Below are positions 15,541-24,152 of a stretch of DNA of 25,831 bases, piece after piece. The translations under genes and the position numbers were made by a program. This DNA is from CAZHWT01 sp964536215 (GTDB lineage: Bacteria; Patescibacteriota; CAZHWT01): the NCBI GenBank assembly GCA_964536215.1, contig CAZHWT010000019.1:1-25831 (forward strand), written 5' to 3'. Position 1 is the stretch's first letter. Each line of letters opens with the position of its first letter. The notes below the pieces were generated by a model. It did no database searches. It worked only from the letters and a program-made list of their open reading frames with translations, and had not been told where the DNA came from.

Positions 15541-15983
15541 CTAACCGTATCTGAAGAAACAGTAGTAGTTTCTTCATAACTGCCGTAGTATAGCGCATCT
15601 ATGGCTCTGTGGCAATATCGTCCATATTTTCACGTGGCATGAGGGGGCTCAACCGTATAAAATCAACTATACTTGCCTAAAAAACGACAACGACGTTATA
15701 CCGTAATAAATGTAAAAAAATACCTTACGAAAATTTCTTCAAAATAGTGATAATTAATACAGAAAGTAGGTAGATATTACTTTAAAGACAGGAAAAGGAT
15801 AAGTATAGAGCAATAAAAGTATTCAAAATGAAATAAGATAGCGTTCAGAAAAGATAAAAGACAAAGTCTAACATCATCTAATTAGACTAAAAAAAAGAAC
15901 AACGCCGGTATAATGATATGTTTTATTAAGACATCTATGAAGAATGATACTAACTATACCCAGAAACGTAGCTACTTCAGATA
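15541..15983. other. AT-rich non-coding region before leuS
   Basis: No gene seen. A 7-bp inverted repeat (AGTCTAA 15865-15871, TTAGACT 15882-15888) is followed by an A run. A TATAAT at 15909-15914 lacks a well-placed -35 box and may be a minor leuS promoter. Confidence 0.4.
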
Positions 15984-16012
15984 TTGCCCTTAAGCTAGAC
16001 TTGATTTATAAT
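15984..16012 (+). promoter_or_regulatory. leuS promoter (leaderless)
   Basis: TTGCCC (15984-15989), 17-nt spacer and TATAAT (16007-16012). The -10 box ends 9 nt before ATG 16022. This supports ATG 16022 as the true start and argues against the ATG at 15944, which lies upstream of the promoter. Confidence 0.8.
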
Positions 16013-16021
16013 AACCGCCAT

Positions 16022-18436
16022 ATGTCTACCTATGACCACGCCAAAATTGAATCTAAATGGGCCAAAAAGTGGCAAAACGACTCACTATACCAAGCTGACG
16101 AAAATTCGTCTAAAGCTAAGTATTACGCCTTAGATATGTTTCCATACCCTTCGGGTGACCTTCACATAGGCCACTGGTATGCTTTTACGCCACCAGATAT
16201 TCATGCTCGCTATCAGCGCATGAACGGCAAAAATGTCATGCACCCAATCGGGTTTGATGCTTTCGGCCTTCCAGCCGAGAATGCGGCTATCAAGCGCAAT
16301 CTCGACCCTAACGATTGGACCCAGCAAAATATTGCCAGCATGTTAAAGCAATTTACTCTAACCGGTATAGGCTTCGATATGACCAGAACAGTCAATACCA
16401 GTGATCCGGAGTACTACAAATGGACGCAATGGATGTTTCTTAAACTGTACGAAAAAGGCTTGGCCTATCGTAAAAAAGCCAGCGTTAACTGGTGCGAGTA
16501 TGATCAGACCGTCTTAGCCAACGAACAGGTTATTGATGGTCTATGCTGGCGCTGCGATAATCCGGTCGTACAAAAAGACCTTGAGCAGTGGTTCTTCAAG
16601 ATTACCGACTATGCCGATCAACTACTGACGGACTTGGACAAGCTAGACTGGCCAAGCACTACCAAGCTAATGCAGCGGAATTGGATTGGCAAGTCTGAAG
16701 GAGCCATAATTAACTTCAAAGTTAAGTTGGCAGAAAGTAGTACAGAGCGACAAGCAGAAGATATCTCAGTATTTAGTACTAGACCAGATACCTTGTATGG
16801 AGTTAGCTATCTTGTTTTAGCACCAGAGCATAGTCTAGTGACAAAAGTTACTACCTCAGACAATGCGGATCGAGTACAAAAGTACCTCACCAAAACTCAG
16901 CGATATACCGAACGTCAACGCTTAGCTAATGCTGACCACAAAACCGGTGTATTTACCGGCAGCTATGCCATTCACCCTCTTACGCAGCAACTCATTCCCA
17001 TTTGGGTAGCTGATTATGTCTTAGCCTCCTATGGAACCGGTGCAGTTATGGGAGTGCCTGCCCACGACAAGCGGGACAACGATTTTGCGCACAAGTTTAA
17101 TCTACCCATCATCTCCGTTATTGATACCAAGGAGGATACCCCTTTTGGTGGCGAGGGGGTATTAATTAATAGCCAGCAATTTAATGGTCAACCTAGCCAA
17201 GTAGCTCGCCAAGCTATCATCGAAGAGCTGGTCAAAATGGAGGCCGGCAAAAGTCAAACTACGTATAAGCTGCGGGATTGGTTAGTTTCTCGTCAACGAT
17301 ATTGGGGTGCTCCAATTCCGATGATTGACTGCCCGAGCTGTGGCTTAGTCCCGGTACCTGAATCAGATTTACCCGTTGTCTTGCCTAAAGATGTTGATTT
17401 TATGCCTAAAGGCAAGGCCCCTCTGGCTACCAATAGTGACTTTATAAACGTACAGTGTCCACAGTGTAAGGGGGCTGCACAGCGCGTGGCTGAGACGCTA
17501 GATACGTTTGTCGATTCCAGCTGGTACTTCCTCCGCTACGCCGATCCACACAATAAGGCCCAAGCCTTTAATCCGAAAAAGACCAGCCAATGGATGCCAG
17601 TTGATATATATGTCGGTGGTGCAGAGCACACTGTTCTACACTTGCTCTATTCACGCTTCTTCACCAAAGCTCTCAGAGATATGGGCTACCTATCTATCGA
17701 TGAACCTTTTAGCAAATTGCGACATCAAGGCATGATCCTTGGTCCCGACCATCAAAAAATGTCCAAGTCTAAAGGTAACGTGGTTAACCCCGATGATTTA
17801 GTCGAGCAGTTCGGGGCCGACGCCGTCCGCATGCAGTTAGCCTTTTTGGGCCCATACGATCAAGGTGGCCCATGGCAGTTAACTGGAATCCATGGGGTGG
17901 CTCGCTTTCTCCAACGAGTCTGGCAGGAGCAAGAAAAACGGTCCGCAAATTGGGCCCTAGAAAGCTCGGCAGACGTAAAAATGGCTATTAACCAAGCAAT
18001 CAACAAAGTCGGTCAAGACGTTCAAGACTTTAAGTTTAACACTGCAATTGCACAACTGATGAAAACTCTCAACTCAGTAACTAAGGCTGACCGGGTTAAC
18101 AAATTGGATTGGCAGACCTTCCTTATCACTTTAGCTCCATTCGCGCCATTCATAACTGAAGAGCTGTGGCAGTTGACTGGAAATAGTGATAGTATACATA
18201 AACAAAAATGGCCAAAAGAGGATGTATCTCAGATGCAGTCTAGTAAAGAGAGTGCTATAACGGTCCAAGTGAACGGAAAATTCCGTGGTGTCTTGCAAAA
18301 TGTCGATATAAATAATGAACAACAAGTTCTCGAACGGGCCCTAACTATGCCATCGATTGTTCGCCAGCTGGATGACAAGCAAGTGCGCCGCCATATTTAT
18401 GTGCCTGGCAGAGTGCTAAACATTATTGCTAACTAG
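16022..18436 (+). CDS. leuS: Leucyl-tRNA synthetase
   Basis: The 804-residue class I enzyme charges tRNA-Leu. HIGH lies at 48-51 within PYPSGDLHIGH, and KMSKS at 579-583. The CP1 editing domain is intact, with STRPDTLYG (T253 matches the E. coli T252 specificity residue) and GVPAHDKRDNDFA, so mischarged tRNA should be hydrolysed. A Cys-rich zinc module (CPSC and CPQC) precedes DSSWYFLRY. The C-terminal anticodon and leucine-specific parts are present. The frame stays open upstream to an ATG at 15944, but those 26 residues are unlike the family and the promoter lies between the two ATGs. The next gene starts 9 nt after the stop. Confidence 0.97.
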   Translation: MSTYDHAKIESKWAKKWQNDSLYQADENSSKAKYYALDMFPYPSGDLHIGHWYAFTPPDIHARYQRMNGKNVMHPIGFDAFGLPAENAAIKRNLDPNDWTQQNIASMLKQFTLTGIGFDMTRTVNTSDPEYYKWTQWMFLKLYEKGLAYRKKASVNWCEYDQTVLANEQVIDGLCWRCDNPVVQKDLEQWFFKITDYADQLLTDLDKLDWPSTTKLMQRNWIGKSEGAIINFKVKLAESSTERQAEDISVFSTRPDTLYGVSYLVLAPEHSLVTKVTTSDNADRVQKYLTKTQRYTERQRLANADHKTGVFTGSYAIHPLTQQLIPIWVADYVLASYGTGAVMGVPAHDKRDNDFAHKFNLPIISVIDTKEDTPFGGEGVLINSQQFNGQPSQVARQAIIEELVKMEAGKSQTTYKLRDWLVSRQRYWGAPIPMIDCPSCGLVPVPESDLPVVLPKDVDFMPKGKAPLATNSDFINVQCPQCKGAAQRVAETLDTFVDSSWYFLRYADPHNKAQAFNPKKTSQWMPVDIYVGGAEHTVLHLLYSRFFTKALRDMGYLSIDEPFSKLRHQGMILGPDHQKMSKSKGNVVNPDDLVEQFGADAVRMQLAFLGPYDQGGPWQLTGIHGVARFLQRVWQEQEKRSANWALESSADVKMAINQAINKVGQDVQDFKFNTAIAQLMKTLNSVTKADRVNKLDWQTFLITLAPFAPFITEELWQLTGNSDSIHKQKWPKEDVSQMQSSKESAITVQVNGKFRGVLQNVDINNEQQVLERALTMPSIVRQLDDKQVRRHIYVPGRVLNIIAN

Positions 18437-18445
18437 CAGTAGACT

Positions 18446-18874
18446 ATGTTGAGAACCAACCAATGGCTAGAACAACAGGTCCAATCTATTTGGGCTAGCC
18501 ACTTTTCTGACATAGACCAAGTTACACCGATAAGAATTAACTTTGGTCGCCGCACCTATCGTCGTCTTGGCTCTATCATATTGCGCCCGACCAACGCCCC
18601 GTCACAACAGCAATATGCTCACATTGTTATTTCAGGCTTATTAGCTGATCCGCAAGTCCCCGATTACATTATTCAGCAAGTAATTGCTCATGAGCTAGTC
18701 CATTATATTCATGGATTTGGCTCGCACTTACCACGTCACCTCAGACATCCTCATCAAGGCGGTGTTATCGTCAGAGAGTTTAAGCGCCGTGGCCTATGGG
18801 AGCTGTTTAGAGTCTATCAGGTCTGGATGAAATTATCTTGGCAGAAGTATTTGTTGTCGCAAGGGTTTAAATAA
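18446..18874 (+). CDS. SprT-like putative zinc metalloprotein
   Basis: The 142-residue protein contains HELVH (82-86), the HExxH zinc and catalytic motif, followed by HPHQGG (101-106) and VREFKRRG. This pattern resembles SprT-like or YgjP-like metallopeptidases, in which a third His downstream completes the site (H103 is the best candidate). No signal peptide or membrane segment is present, so it should be cytoplasmic. It starts 9 nt after leuS and is probably co-transcribed with it, but that neighbour gives no functional clue. Proteolytic activity is not shown; SprT family members in eukaryotes cut DNA-protein crosslinks, and the bacterial role is poorly known. Confidence 0.75.
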   Translation: MLRTNQWLEQQVQSIWASHFSDIDQVTPIRINFGRRTYRRLGSIILRPTNAPSQQQYAHIVISGLLADPQVPDYIIQQVIAHELVHYIHGFGSHLPRHLRHPHQGGVIVREFKRRGLWELFRVYQVWMKLSWQKYLLSQGFK

Positions 18875-19272
18875 ATAAGTAGAGTAACTTTCTATACCCA
18901 TTCAAATCCCAATATCTTCCTCATAATAAATAAAAAACGCAGTCGAGTTAGCGTAATCCATACCTCTATTTGTAAGCAGATGTTGAAATCACAACAATAA
19001 TACTGCTTGCAGATGAGATAGCATGCACGTAGTTATTCCTACCTGCAGCAGGAGAATACTCAGTGTGTAGGAAGTATAACAACAAAAACGAGCTCATTCC
19101 TGTCGCAACAACATAAATATCATTTATATATAAGATTCAATATATAGCATGTCCAATACATGGCAGATAGAAGTAAAAAGTGATAAAAAATATTTCATCT
19201 TGTCGGCCCTCGTTATGCACTATTTCTCAGCGTCAAACAAGCCATAAAAGCCCATAGATCTGTGCTTACTTG
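18875..19272. other. Non-coding gap before the com genes
   Basis: No gene seen. A 7-bp inverted repeat, TTCCTAC (19036-19042) and GTAGGAA (19067-19073), is the only clear structure. The region is AT-rich and may hold the 3' end of the leuS transcript, but no intrinsic terminator is obvious. Confidence 0.4.
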
Positions 19273-19301
19273 TTGCATTATGCAAAAAGGAAGCGTATAA
19301 C
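19273..19301 (+). promoter_or_regulatory. Promoter of the comEA-comEC operon
   Basis: TTGCAT (19273-19278), 17-nt spacer and TATAAC (19296-19301). The start near 19308 leaves a short leader with a Shine-Dalgarno site AAAGGA (19315-19320) before ATG 19329. Confidence 0.75.
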
Positions 19302-19328
19302 CTGGCCAATAGCCAAAGGAAACCCAAA

Positions 19329-20057
19329 ATGAATCGACTACAGGCTGAAATTATCTCAAAACTACAGGCCTACCATCAAATTGCCATCCAAATATGCGGC
19401 AAATATGCCAGATATAGCGGCATTGCTCTAAGCGTAGTCTGCGTAATAGGCATTCTAGGCATAATCGCCATTAATCTCATTCCTCAACCGGCCACCAATC
19501 CGACTTCGCAAGTTCAAGGTATTAGCCTTACCTCCGCGCCCCAGAGCACGGAAGGTGCTTCCCTTAGCAGGTCTGAAGCTCATGAAGCTGTCATAAAAGC
19601 CGATGTCAGCGGCGCCGTTAAACAGCCGGGTGTAAAAGAGCTACGGGAAGGCGATAGGGTAGAGGACGCTATTCGAGCGGCTGATGGGCTAACTGACATG
19701 GCGGACACTGACTATGTAGCCATGAGTATTAACCTAGCGGCTAAGGTGCAGGATGGCGATAAAATCTTTATTCCCGCCAAAGGGCAATCAACAACGGCTT
19801 CCACCTCAACCGCAGTCACCAGCAGTAAGGCCGCGTCAGTCACTGCTTTAAGTAGCGGCAACACTAAAGTTGGTGGCAAAATCAGCTTAAACACGGCCTC
19901 CGCTTCGCAACTAGACACGCTTCCGGGAGTAGGGGAGACGTACGCTCAGCGCATCATAGAAAACCGGCCCTTTACCTCAACTAATCAGCTTTGCAGTAAA
20001 CAAATCTTTCGATCTCAAAACACCTGCGCCAAAATTCTCCCTCTAGTTAGTCTGTAG
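19329..20057 (+). CDS. comEA: ComEA-type DNA-binding competence protein
   Basis: The 242-residue protein has an N-terminal membrane helix at about 31-51, an SLBB domain at about 88-150 (ADVSGAVKQPGV) and a Ser/Thr-rich linker. A C-terminal helix-hairpin-helix pair follows at about 184-242, with LNTASASQLDTLPGVG. ComEA is anchored on the outside of the membrane and binds incoming double-stranded DNA during natural transformation. A Shine-Dalgarno site AAAGGA precedes the ATG. comEC follows after 7 nt. Two Cys residues near the end (C222, C233) are unusual and could form a disulphide. Length is normal for the SLBB-containing form. Confidence 0.93.
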   Translation: MNRLQAEIISKLQAYHQIAIQICGKYARYSGIALSVVCVIGILGIIAINLIPQPATNPTSQVQGISLTSAPQSTEGASLSRSEAHEAVIKADVSGAVKQPGVKELREGDRVEDAIRAADGLTDMADTDYVAMSINLAAKVQDGDKIFIPAKGQSTTASTSTAVTSSKAASVTALSSGNTKVGGKISLNTASASQLDTLPGVGETYAQRIIENRPFTSTNQLCSKQIFRSQNTCAKILPLVSL

Positions 20058-20064
20058 GCACCTC

Positions 20065-21489
20065 ATGTATCTCATTAGCTTTGTAGCCATTAGCGCCGCT
20101 ATCTGGCTAGGGCTCCACATCGCCGCTCCGCCAACTTGGCTCTTAGTATGCAGTAGTTTGGTGGCTGTTGGTATCGCTGTCAAAAATCATCATCGATACG
20201 CCGTTGCCTCGCTCGCCAGCCTACTTGCAGTCAGTCTGATTATTTTATCTCGGACAATCGCCGTCAAACCGCCAGTCAATAACCCCAGCCAGCCGCCGCC
20301 TCACAAGGTCACTCTCTCTGGCTGGGTCAACGGTAATCCAACTGACCGAAACGATAGCCTTATTGTTACGATTGACCACGTTATCACGGACCAGGCTGTA
20401 TATTGGCCGGGACAGGTTCAAATTAAAACTCCTCTATATACTAACGTCAGGTATGGTGACTCTATCCGCGTAACTGGCTCATTTAAGCCGGCCGACAGTC
20501 AGGACTCCTATGGCCAATACCTCATTAATCACCACGTTTTTGGCACTGTGTCGTGGCCTCACATCACCAATCTAAACCAAAACCATGCTAACCCCATCTT
20601 AGCGACCGTCTACGGACTTCAAGACCTCTGCCAGCAATCAGTTATCCGCTATCTACCCAAAGATGAATCAGGCTTACTCCTCGGCATAGTCCTTGGTATC
20701 CAGCAACCACTCTCCCAGCCCTTTAATGACGCGCTCAAGGCCACCAGCACCTCTCACATTATTGTTGCTTCTGGCTACAATGCCACCATTATTATCGCCA
20801 CTGTCCTTAAGCTAACCAGCCAGTTTAGGCGCAGAACTTCTATTAGTATCGCCTTAGCACTCCTACTATTTTATGTCGCTCTGTCTGGCTTTAACCCATC
20901 CATTATCCGAGCCGCTATTATGGCTAGTATCGCCATCTTGGCCCAAGTGGTTGGCCGGCAAAAACAAGCACTGCAATTGTTATGGCTAACTGCAGCGGTC
21001 ATGCTGGCCATTAACCCGCTCTGGTTATTTGATATATCGTTTCAGCTCTCATTTGCCGCTACCCTGGGTGTCATTTTGGTTCAACCAATAATCGCCCGGG
21101 CCTTATGTCGGTGGCCGCTTTGGTTGCAGGAGCCTGTTACTACCACCATTGCTGCTCAAGCCTTTACCTTTCCGGTTATTGCTGTTACGTTTGGAAGCAT
21201 CTCGGTATTCGGCATGGTTGCCAATCTAGCCGTCCTATGGCTTGTGCCATGGGTCATGCTTATTGGCGCCATCATCATCCCTACCATCCTCATCTTCGGT
21301 CAACTTGGCCCTATCGCAGCGTGGGTAGTTGAGCCAAGTCTGTGGTATATCAAGCACGCTATTCTCACTTCAGCTAAACTACCCTTAGCCTCAGTCAATA
21401 TTCAGCCGCAACCCTGGTTAATGGTCCTATATTACGCTCTACTTCTGGTTTGCATTTGGAGAATGCCTCGTCATGAAACTCAAGCCTAA
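20065..21489 (+). CDS. comEC: ComEC DNA-uptake channel, membrane core
   Basis: The 474-residue protein opens with hydrophobic segments (about 1-70) and a soluble OB-like DUF4131 domain (about 85-165). The Competence domain follows, with many membrane helices to about 470. The motif SHIIVASGYNATII (about 231-244) matches the conserved HxxxxSG region and FNPSIIRAAIMA the following one. ComEC forms the channel that takes one DNA strand into the cytoplasm. The C-terminal metallo-beta-lactamase domain that usually completes ComEC is not in this frame; it is encoded by the next gene, which overlaps by 17 nt in another frame. The two lengths add up to about 760, a normal whole ComEC. Confidence 0.93.
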   Translation: MYLISFVAISAAIWLGLHIAAPPTWLLVCSSLVAVGIAVKNHHRYAVASLASLLAVSLIILSRTIAVKPPVNNPSQPPPHKVTLSGWVNGNPTDRNDSLIVTIDHVITDQAVYWPGQVQIKTPLYTNVRYGDSIRVTGSFKPADSQDSYGQYLINHHVFGTVSWPHITNLNQNHANPILATVYGLQDLCQQSVIRYLPKDESGLLLGIVLGIQQPLSQPFNDALKATSTSHIIVASGYNATIIIATVLKLTSQFRRRTSISIALALLLFYVALSGFNPSIIRAAIMASIAILAQVVGRQKQALQLLWLTAAVMLAINPLWLFDISFQLSFAATLGVILVQPIIARALCRWPLWLQEPVTTTIAAQAFTFPVIAVTFGSISVFGMVANLAVLWLVPWVMLIGAIIIPTILIFGQLGPIAAWVVEPSLWYIKHAILTSAKLPLASVNIQPQPWLMVLYYALLLVCIWRMPRHETQA

Positions 21490-22333
21490 AGCATCCATCT
21501 GGGCGCTTGTTGCAGCAGTCTGGCTATTTGTCCCAGTAACCAACTATGGACCTCAGCTCGAAATAGATGTGCTAGATATCGGCCAAGGTGACAGTATTCT
21601 CATTCAAACTCCTCACCATCACACCATCCTCATTGATGGCGGTCCAGACCAATCAGTCATTGACCAGCTCGACCAAGTCTTGCCATTTTGGCATCGCCAA
21701 ATAGACGTCATTATCCCCACTCATCCCCAGGCTGATCACGTTACCGGTTTAGCAGCCGTTTTACAGCGATTTGTCGTCAAACAACTGTTATACACCCCAG
21801 CTACAGCAGATATTGATTCCTACAAAAGCATACTGAAACAAGTTGAACAAAAAAACACCCCTAAAAGGTACTTTCTAAGGGGAGACAAGTTAAGCACGGA
21901 TGACGGAGTCGTTATAAGTAGCCTTTGGCCGGCATCCAACGCCGCTTGGAATGAGGTTAAAGATCTTAATGATGTAGCACAAGTTTGCCGGCTGACATTC
22001 TACGATTTTAGCGCTCTCTTTACTGCCGACGCCGGCGCTAACATCGACCAGCAGTTGGCCCGCTTTGGCGATGCTCAGCCGATCGACCTCCTCAAAGTCG
22101 CTCACCATGGCTCGGCCACAGGTATGGACACTCATTTTCTGCAACAGCTTCATCCATACATTAGCGCTATCTCAGTCGGCGCTCACAACACTTATGGGCA
22201 CCCCGCTCCTTCAACCCTAAAACAGTTGAAGGCCGTTGGTAGCCAGATATGGCGCACCGATCAGGATGGCCGCATTGCCATAACCGTTAATCGCTCTGGT
22301 ATATCCGTCGCGGCAGTTAAACGCCGTAAATAG
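21473..22333 (+). CDS. ComEC-type metallo-beta-lactamase domain as a separate protein
   Basis: The 286-residue protein has one N-terminal hydrophobic segment (about 8-22) and then an MBL fold. LDIGQGDSILI (34-44), THPQADH (83-89), TADAG (184-188), HHGS (211-214) and YGHP (241-244) match the C-terminal domain of ComEC. That domain is thought to degrade the non-transported DNA strand. The first metal motif is HxQxDH, with Gln where other MBL enzymes have His or Asp. It starts inside the end of comEC with a 17-nt overlap in a different frame, so translation is probably coupled. I see no slippery heptamer that would fuse the two. The hydrophobic segment would keep the domain outside the membrane next to the channel. 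Confidence 0.88.
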   Translation: MKLKPKASIWALVAAVWLFVPVTNYGPQLEIDVLDIGQGDSILIQTPHHHTILIDGGPDQSVIDQLDQVLPFWHRQIDVIIPTHPQADHVTGLAAVLQRFVVKQLLYTPATADIDSYKSILKQVEQKNTPKRYFLRGDKLSTDDGVVISSLWPASNAAWNEVKDLNDVAQVCRLTFYDFSALFTADAGANIDQQLARFGDAQPIDLLKVAHHGSATGMDTHFLQQLHPYISAISVGAHNTYGHPAPSTLKQLKAVGSQIWRTDQDGRIAITVNRSGISVAAVKRRK

Positions 22334-22344
22334 ACAGAATACAG

Positions 22345-22350
22345 TATAAT
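22345..22350 (+). promoter_or_regulatory. argS -10 box (leaderless)
   Basis: A perfect TATAAT ends 8 nt before ATG 22359. The -35 region is poor (TTAAAC at 22317-22322 is too far). Spacing to the ATG equals that of obg and leuS, which supports a leaderless start. Confidence 0.6.
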
Positions 22351-22358
22351 GGACCCCT

Positions 22359-24119
22359 ATGATCTATCAGACAATCCAGCAGCGCATTCAACAATCAGCT
22401 GACCAGCTATTTGCTCAGGCCAAGCCAATTATTAAGTTGGACATTCCGGCTAACCCCGACCATGGTGATTACGCCGTTAATATAGCCATGTCCTTGGCCA
22501 AACAGCTCCATCAATCGCCCATGCAGATTGCTAACCAGCTAGTCGATACGCTCAAGCAAGACCAGGAACTAGCCGCTTTACTTAGCAATATCCAGGTAGT
22601 CACGCCAGGATTTATTAATCTTACGCTAAGCGACCAAGCCTTGCTCAATCAAGCGGCGGCATTTAATCAGCCAATTAATCTTCACCCCGATCAACCTGGC
22701 CAAGGGCGCAATATTATGGTCGAATATTCGTCACCCAATATTGCCAAGCCATTCAACGTCGGCCATTTACGCTCGACTATTATCGGCGACAGTCTGGCTA
22801 ACATATATAACTTTCTCGGCTATCACGTAATTCGCGATAATCATCTTGGCGACTGGGGCACGCAATACGGCAAGCTGGCTTATGCCGTTGAACAATGGGG
22901 CGACTGGGATCAGATTGAAGCTGACCCTATTCCTGAGCTATTTAAATTGTATGTCCGCATCAACGAGGAGACCAAAGATAAACCAGAACTGCAAGAGGCC
23001 GCCAGAGCATATTTTAAAAAATTAGAAGATGGTGATCCGCACGTACGCCAGCTGTGGCAGAAATTATCCGACTTAAGCATGGCCGACTTTAGCCAGCTCT
23101 ACCAACAGTTTAATGTTCGGTTCGACGTCATGCTAGGCGAGTCATTTTATGAGCCGTACCTTAAAGAGGTTATTCAGGAATGTATTGAGGCTGGCTTGGC
23201 TCAAGAAAGCCAAGGCGCCTTGGTTATTTTTCCGCCAGGAGCCAAACCTCAGGATCCTCCGGTTATTATTCGCAAAAGTGATGGGGCCTCCTCGTACGAC
23301 ACCCGCGACTTGGCCGGCATCCGCTATCGCTTTAAGCACTATCAGCTCGATAAATTAATTATCGAAATCGGCAACGAGCAGCAGTTCTACTTCCAGCGCA
23401 TTATCGCCATTGCCGAAGCCATGGGCTGGGTTAAGCCCGGTCAAGTGGTGCACGTCGGTCATGGATTATTCTTGGGCAGCTCCGGCAAAAAACTATCAAC
23501 CCGAAAAGGGGAGACGGTTTGGTTGCGGGAACTGGTCAAAGAGCTGCAGGATAAAGCCGGTCAAATCGTTGCGGACAAGTCTCCCAATCTAGCCGCCGAT
23601 CAGCGCCAGGCTATTGCCCAAAAAGTTGCCATCGGAGCGCTAAAGTATAACGATTTATCCCAAAACCGCCTCAGCAACATTACCTTTAATAAGGACAAAG
23701 CCCTCAGCCTAGACGGCAATAGCGCTCCCTATCTGCAATACACCATCGCCCGGGCCAACAGTGTGTTGAGAGCGTCCAGCATCCAGCGTCCAGTTTCAAG
23801 TAGTTCAAATTCAAATACCGATACTGATACCCTCACCCCTTACCCCTCACCACTTACTGTTGCGGAGCGCCAGCTCGCTCTATCCCTACTTCAATTTCTC
23901 CCCATCGTAGAGCAGGTTGCCACCGACTATTACCCCAGCCATCTGGCTACCTGGCTGTACCAAACCGCCCAAAAGTTTAACTCTTTTTACCAATCAGATT
24001 CTATTTTGCAGGCTGAACCAGACATCAAGCTCCGCCGTTTAGCGCTTACTCAGGCAACCTCCAACCTACTTGCTCAAGGATTAAACTTATTAGGAGTTGA
24101 AGTTCCAGACCGTATGTAA
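22359..24119 (+). CDS. argS: Arginyl-tRNA synthetase
   Basis: The 586-residue class I enzyme charges tRNA-Arg. The N-terminal Add1 domain covers about 1-105. The HIGH-like motif FNVGH is at 132-136 within SPNIAKPFNVGHLRST, and GKKLSTRKG (376-384) holds the KMSK-like loop. SLDGNSAPYLQYTIARANS (450-468) leads into the DALR anticodon-binding domain (about 500-586). Between them, residues 471-500 are a Ser/Thr/Asn/Pro-rich linker whose DNA consists largely of two 7-nt period arrays, each with its own unit. The natural family linker here is variable in length, so the enzyme should still fold. The phosphoesterase downstream lies in the same frame directly after the argS stop codon. Confidence 0.96.
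   Translation: MIYQTIQQRIQQSADQLFAQAKPIIKLDIPANPDHGDYAVNIAMSLAKQLHQSPMQIANQLVDTLKQDQELAALLSNIQVVTPGFINLTLSDQALLNQAAAFNQPINLHPDQPGQGRNIMVEYSSPNIAKPFNVGHLRSTIIGDSLANIYNFLGYHVIRDNHLGDWGTQYGKLAYAVEQWGDWDQIEADPIPELFKLYVRINEETKDKPELQEAARAYFKKLEDGDPHVRQLWQKLSDLSMADFSQLYQQFNVRFDVMLGESFYEPYLKEVIQECIEAGLAQESQGALVIFPPGAKPQDPPVIIRKSDGASSYDTRDLAGIRYRFKHYQLDKLIIEIGNEQQFYFQRIIAIAEAMGWVKPGQVVHVGHGLFLGSSGKKLSTRKGETVWLRELVKELQDKAGQIVADKSPNLAADQRQAIAQKVAIGALKYNDLSQNRLSNITFNKDKALSLDGNSAPYLQYTIARANSVLRASSIQRPVSSSSNSNTDTDTLTPYPSPLTVAERQLALSLLQFLPIVEQVATDYYPSHLATWLYQTAQKFNSFYQSDSILQAEPDIKLRRLALTQATSNLLAQGLNLLGVEVPDRM
23771..23798 (+). repeat. 7-nt period array inside argS, unit AGCGTCC
   Basis: Units AGCGTCC, AGCATCC and AGCGTCC, then a decayed AGTTTCA, encode part of the inter-domain linker of ArgRS. 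Confidence 0.8.
23830..23857 (+). repeat. 7-nt period array inside argS, unit CCCTCAC
   Basis: Units CCCTCAC, CCCTTAC, CCCTCAC and a decayed CACTTAC follow in the same linker, about 30 nt after the AGCGTCC array and with a wholly different unit. Confidence 0.85.
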
Positions 24120-24152
24120 ACATATCATACAGTATCGAAAGGTAGCAAAAGG

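Noticed and set aside
15203..15598. 131-codon minus-strand frame with hydrophobic stretches
   Set aside because: It runs straight through tRNA-Ala(GGC) and has no recognisable protein family; an open frame by chance is more likely.
15944..16021. N-terminal extension of LeuRS from ATG 15944
   Set aside because: The 26 extra residues are unlike LeuRS, and a near-consensus promoter lies between this ATG and the normal start at 16022.
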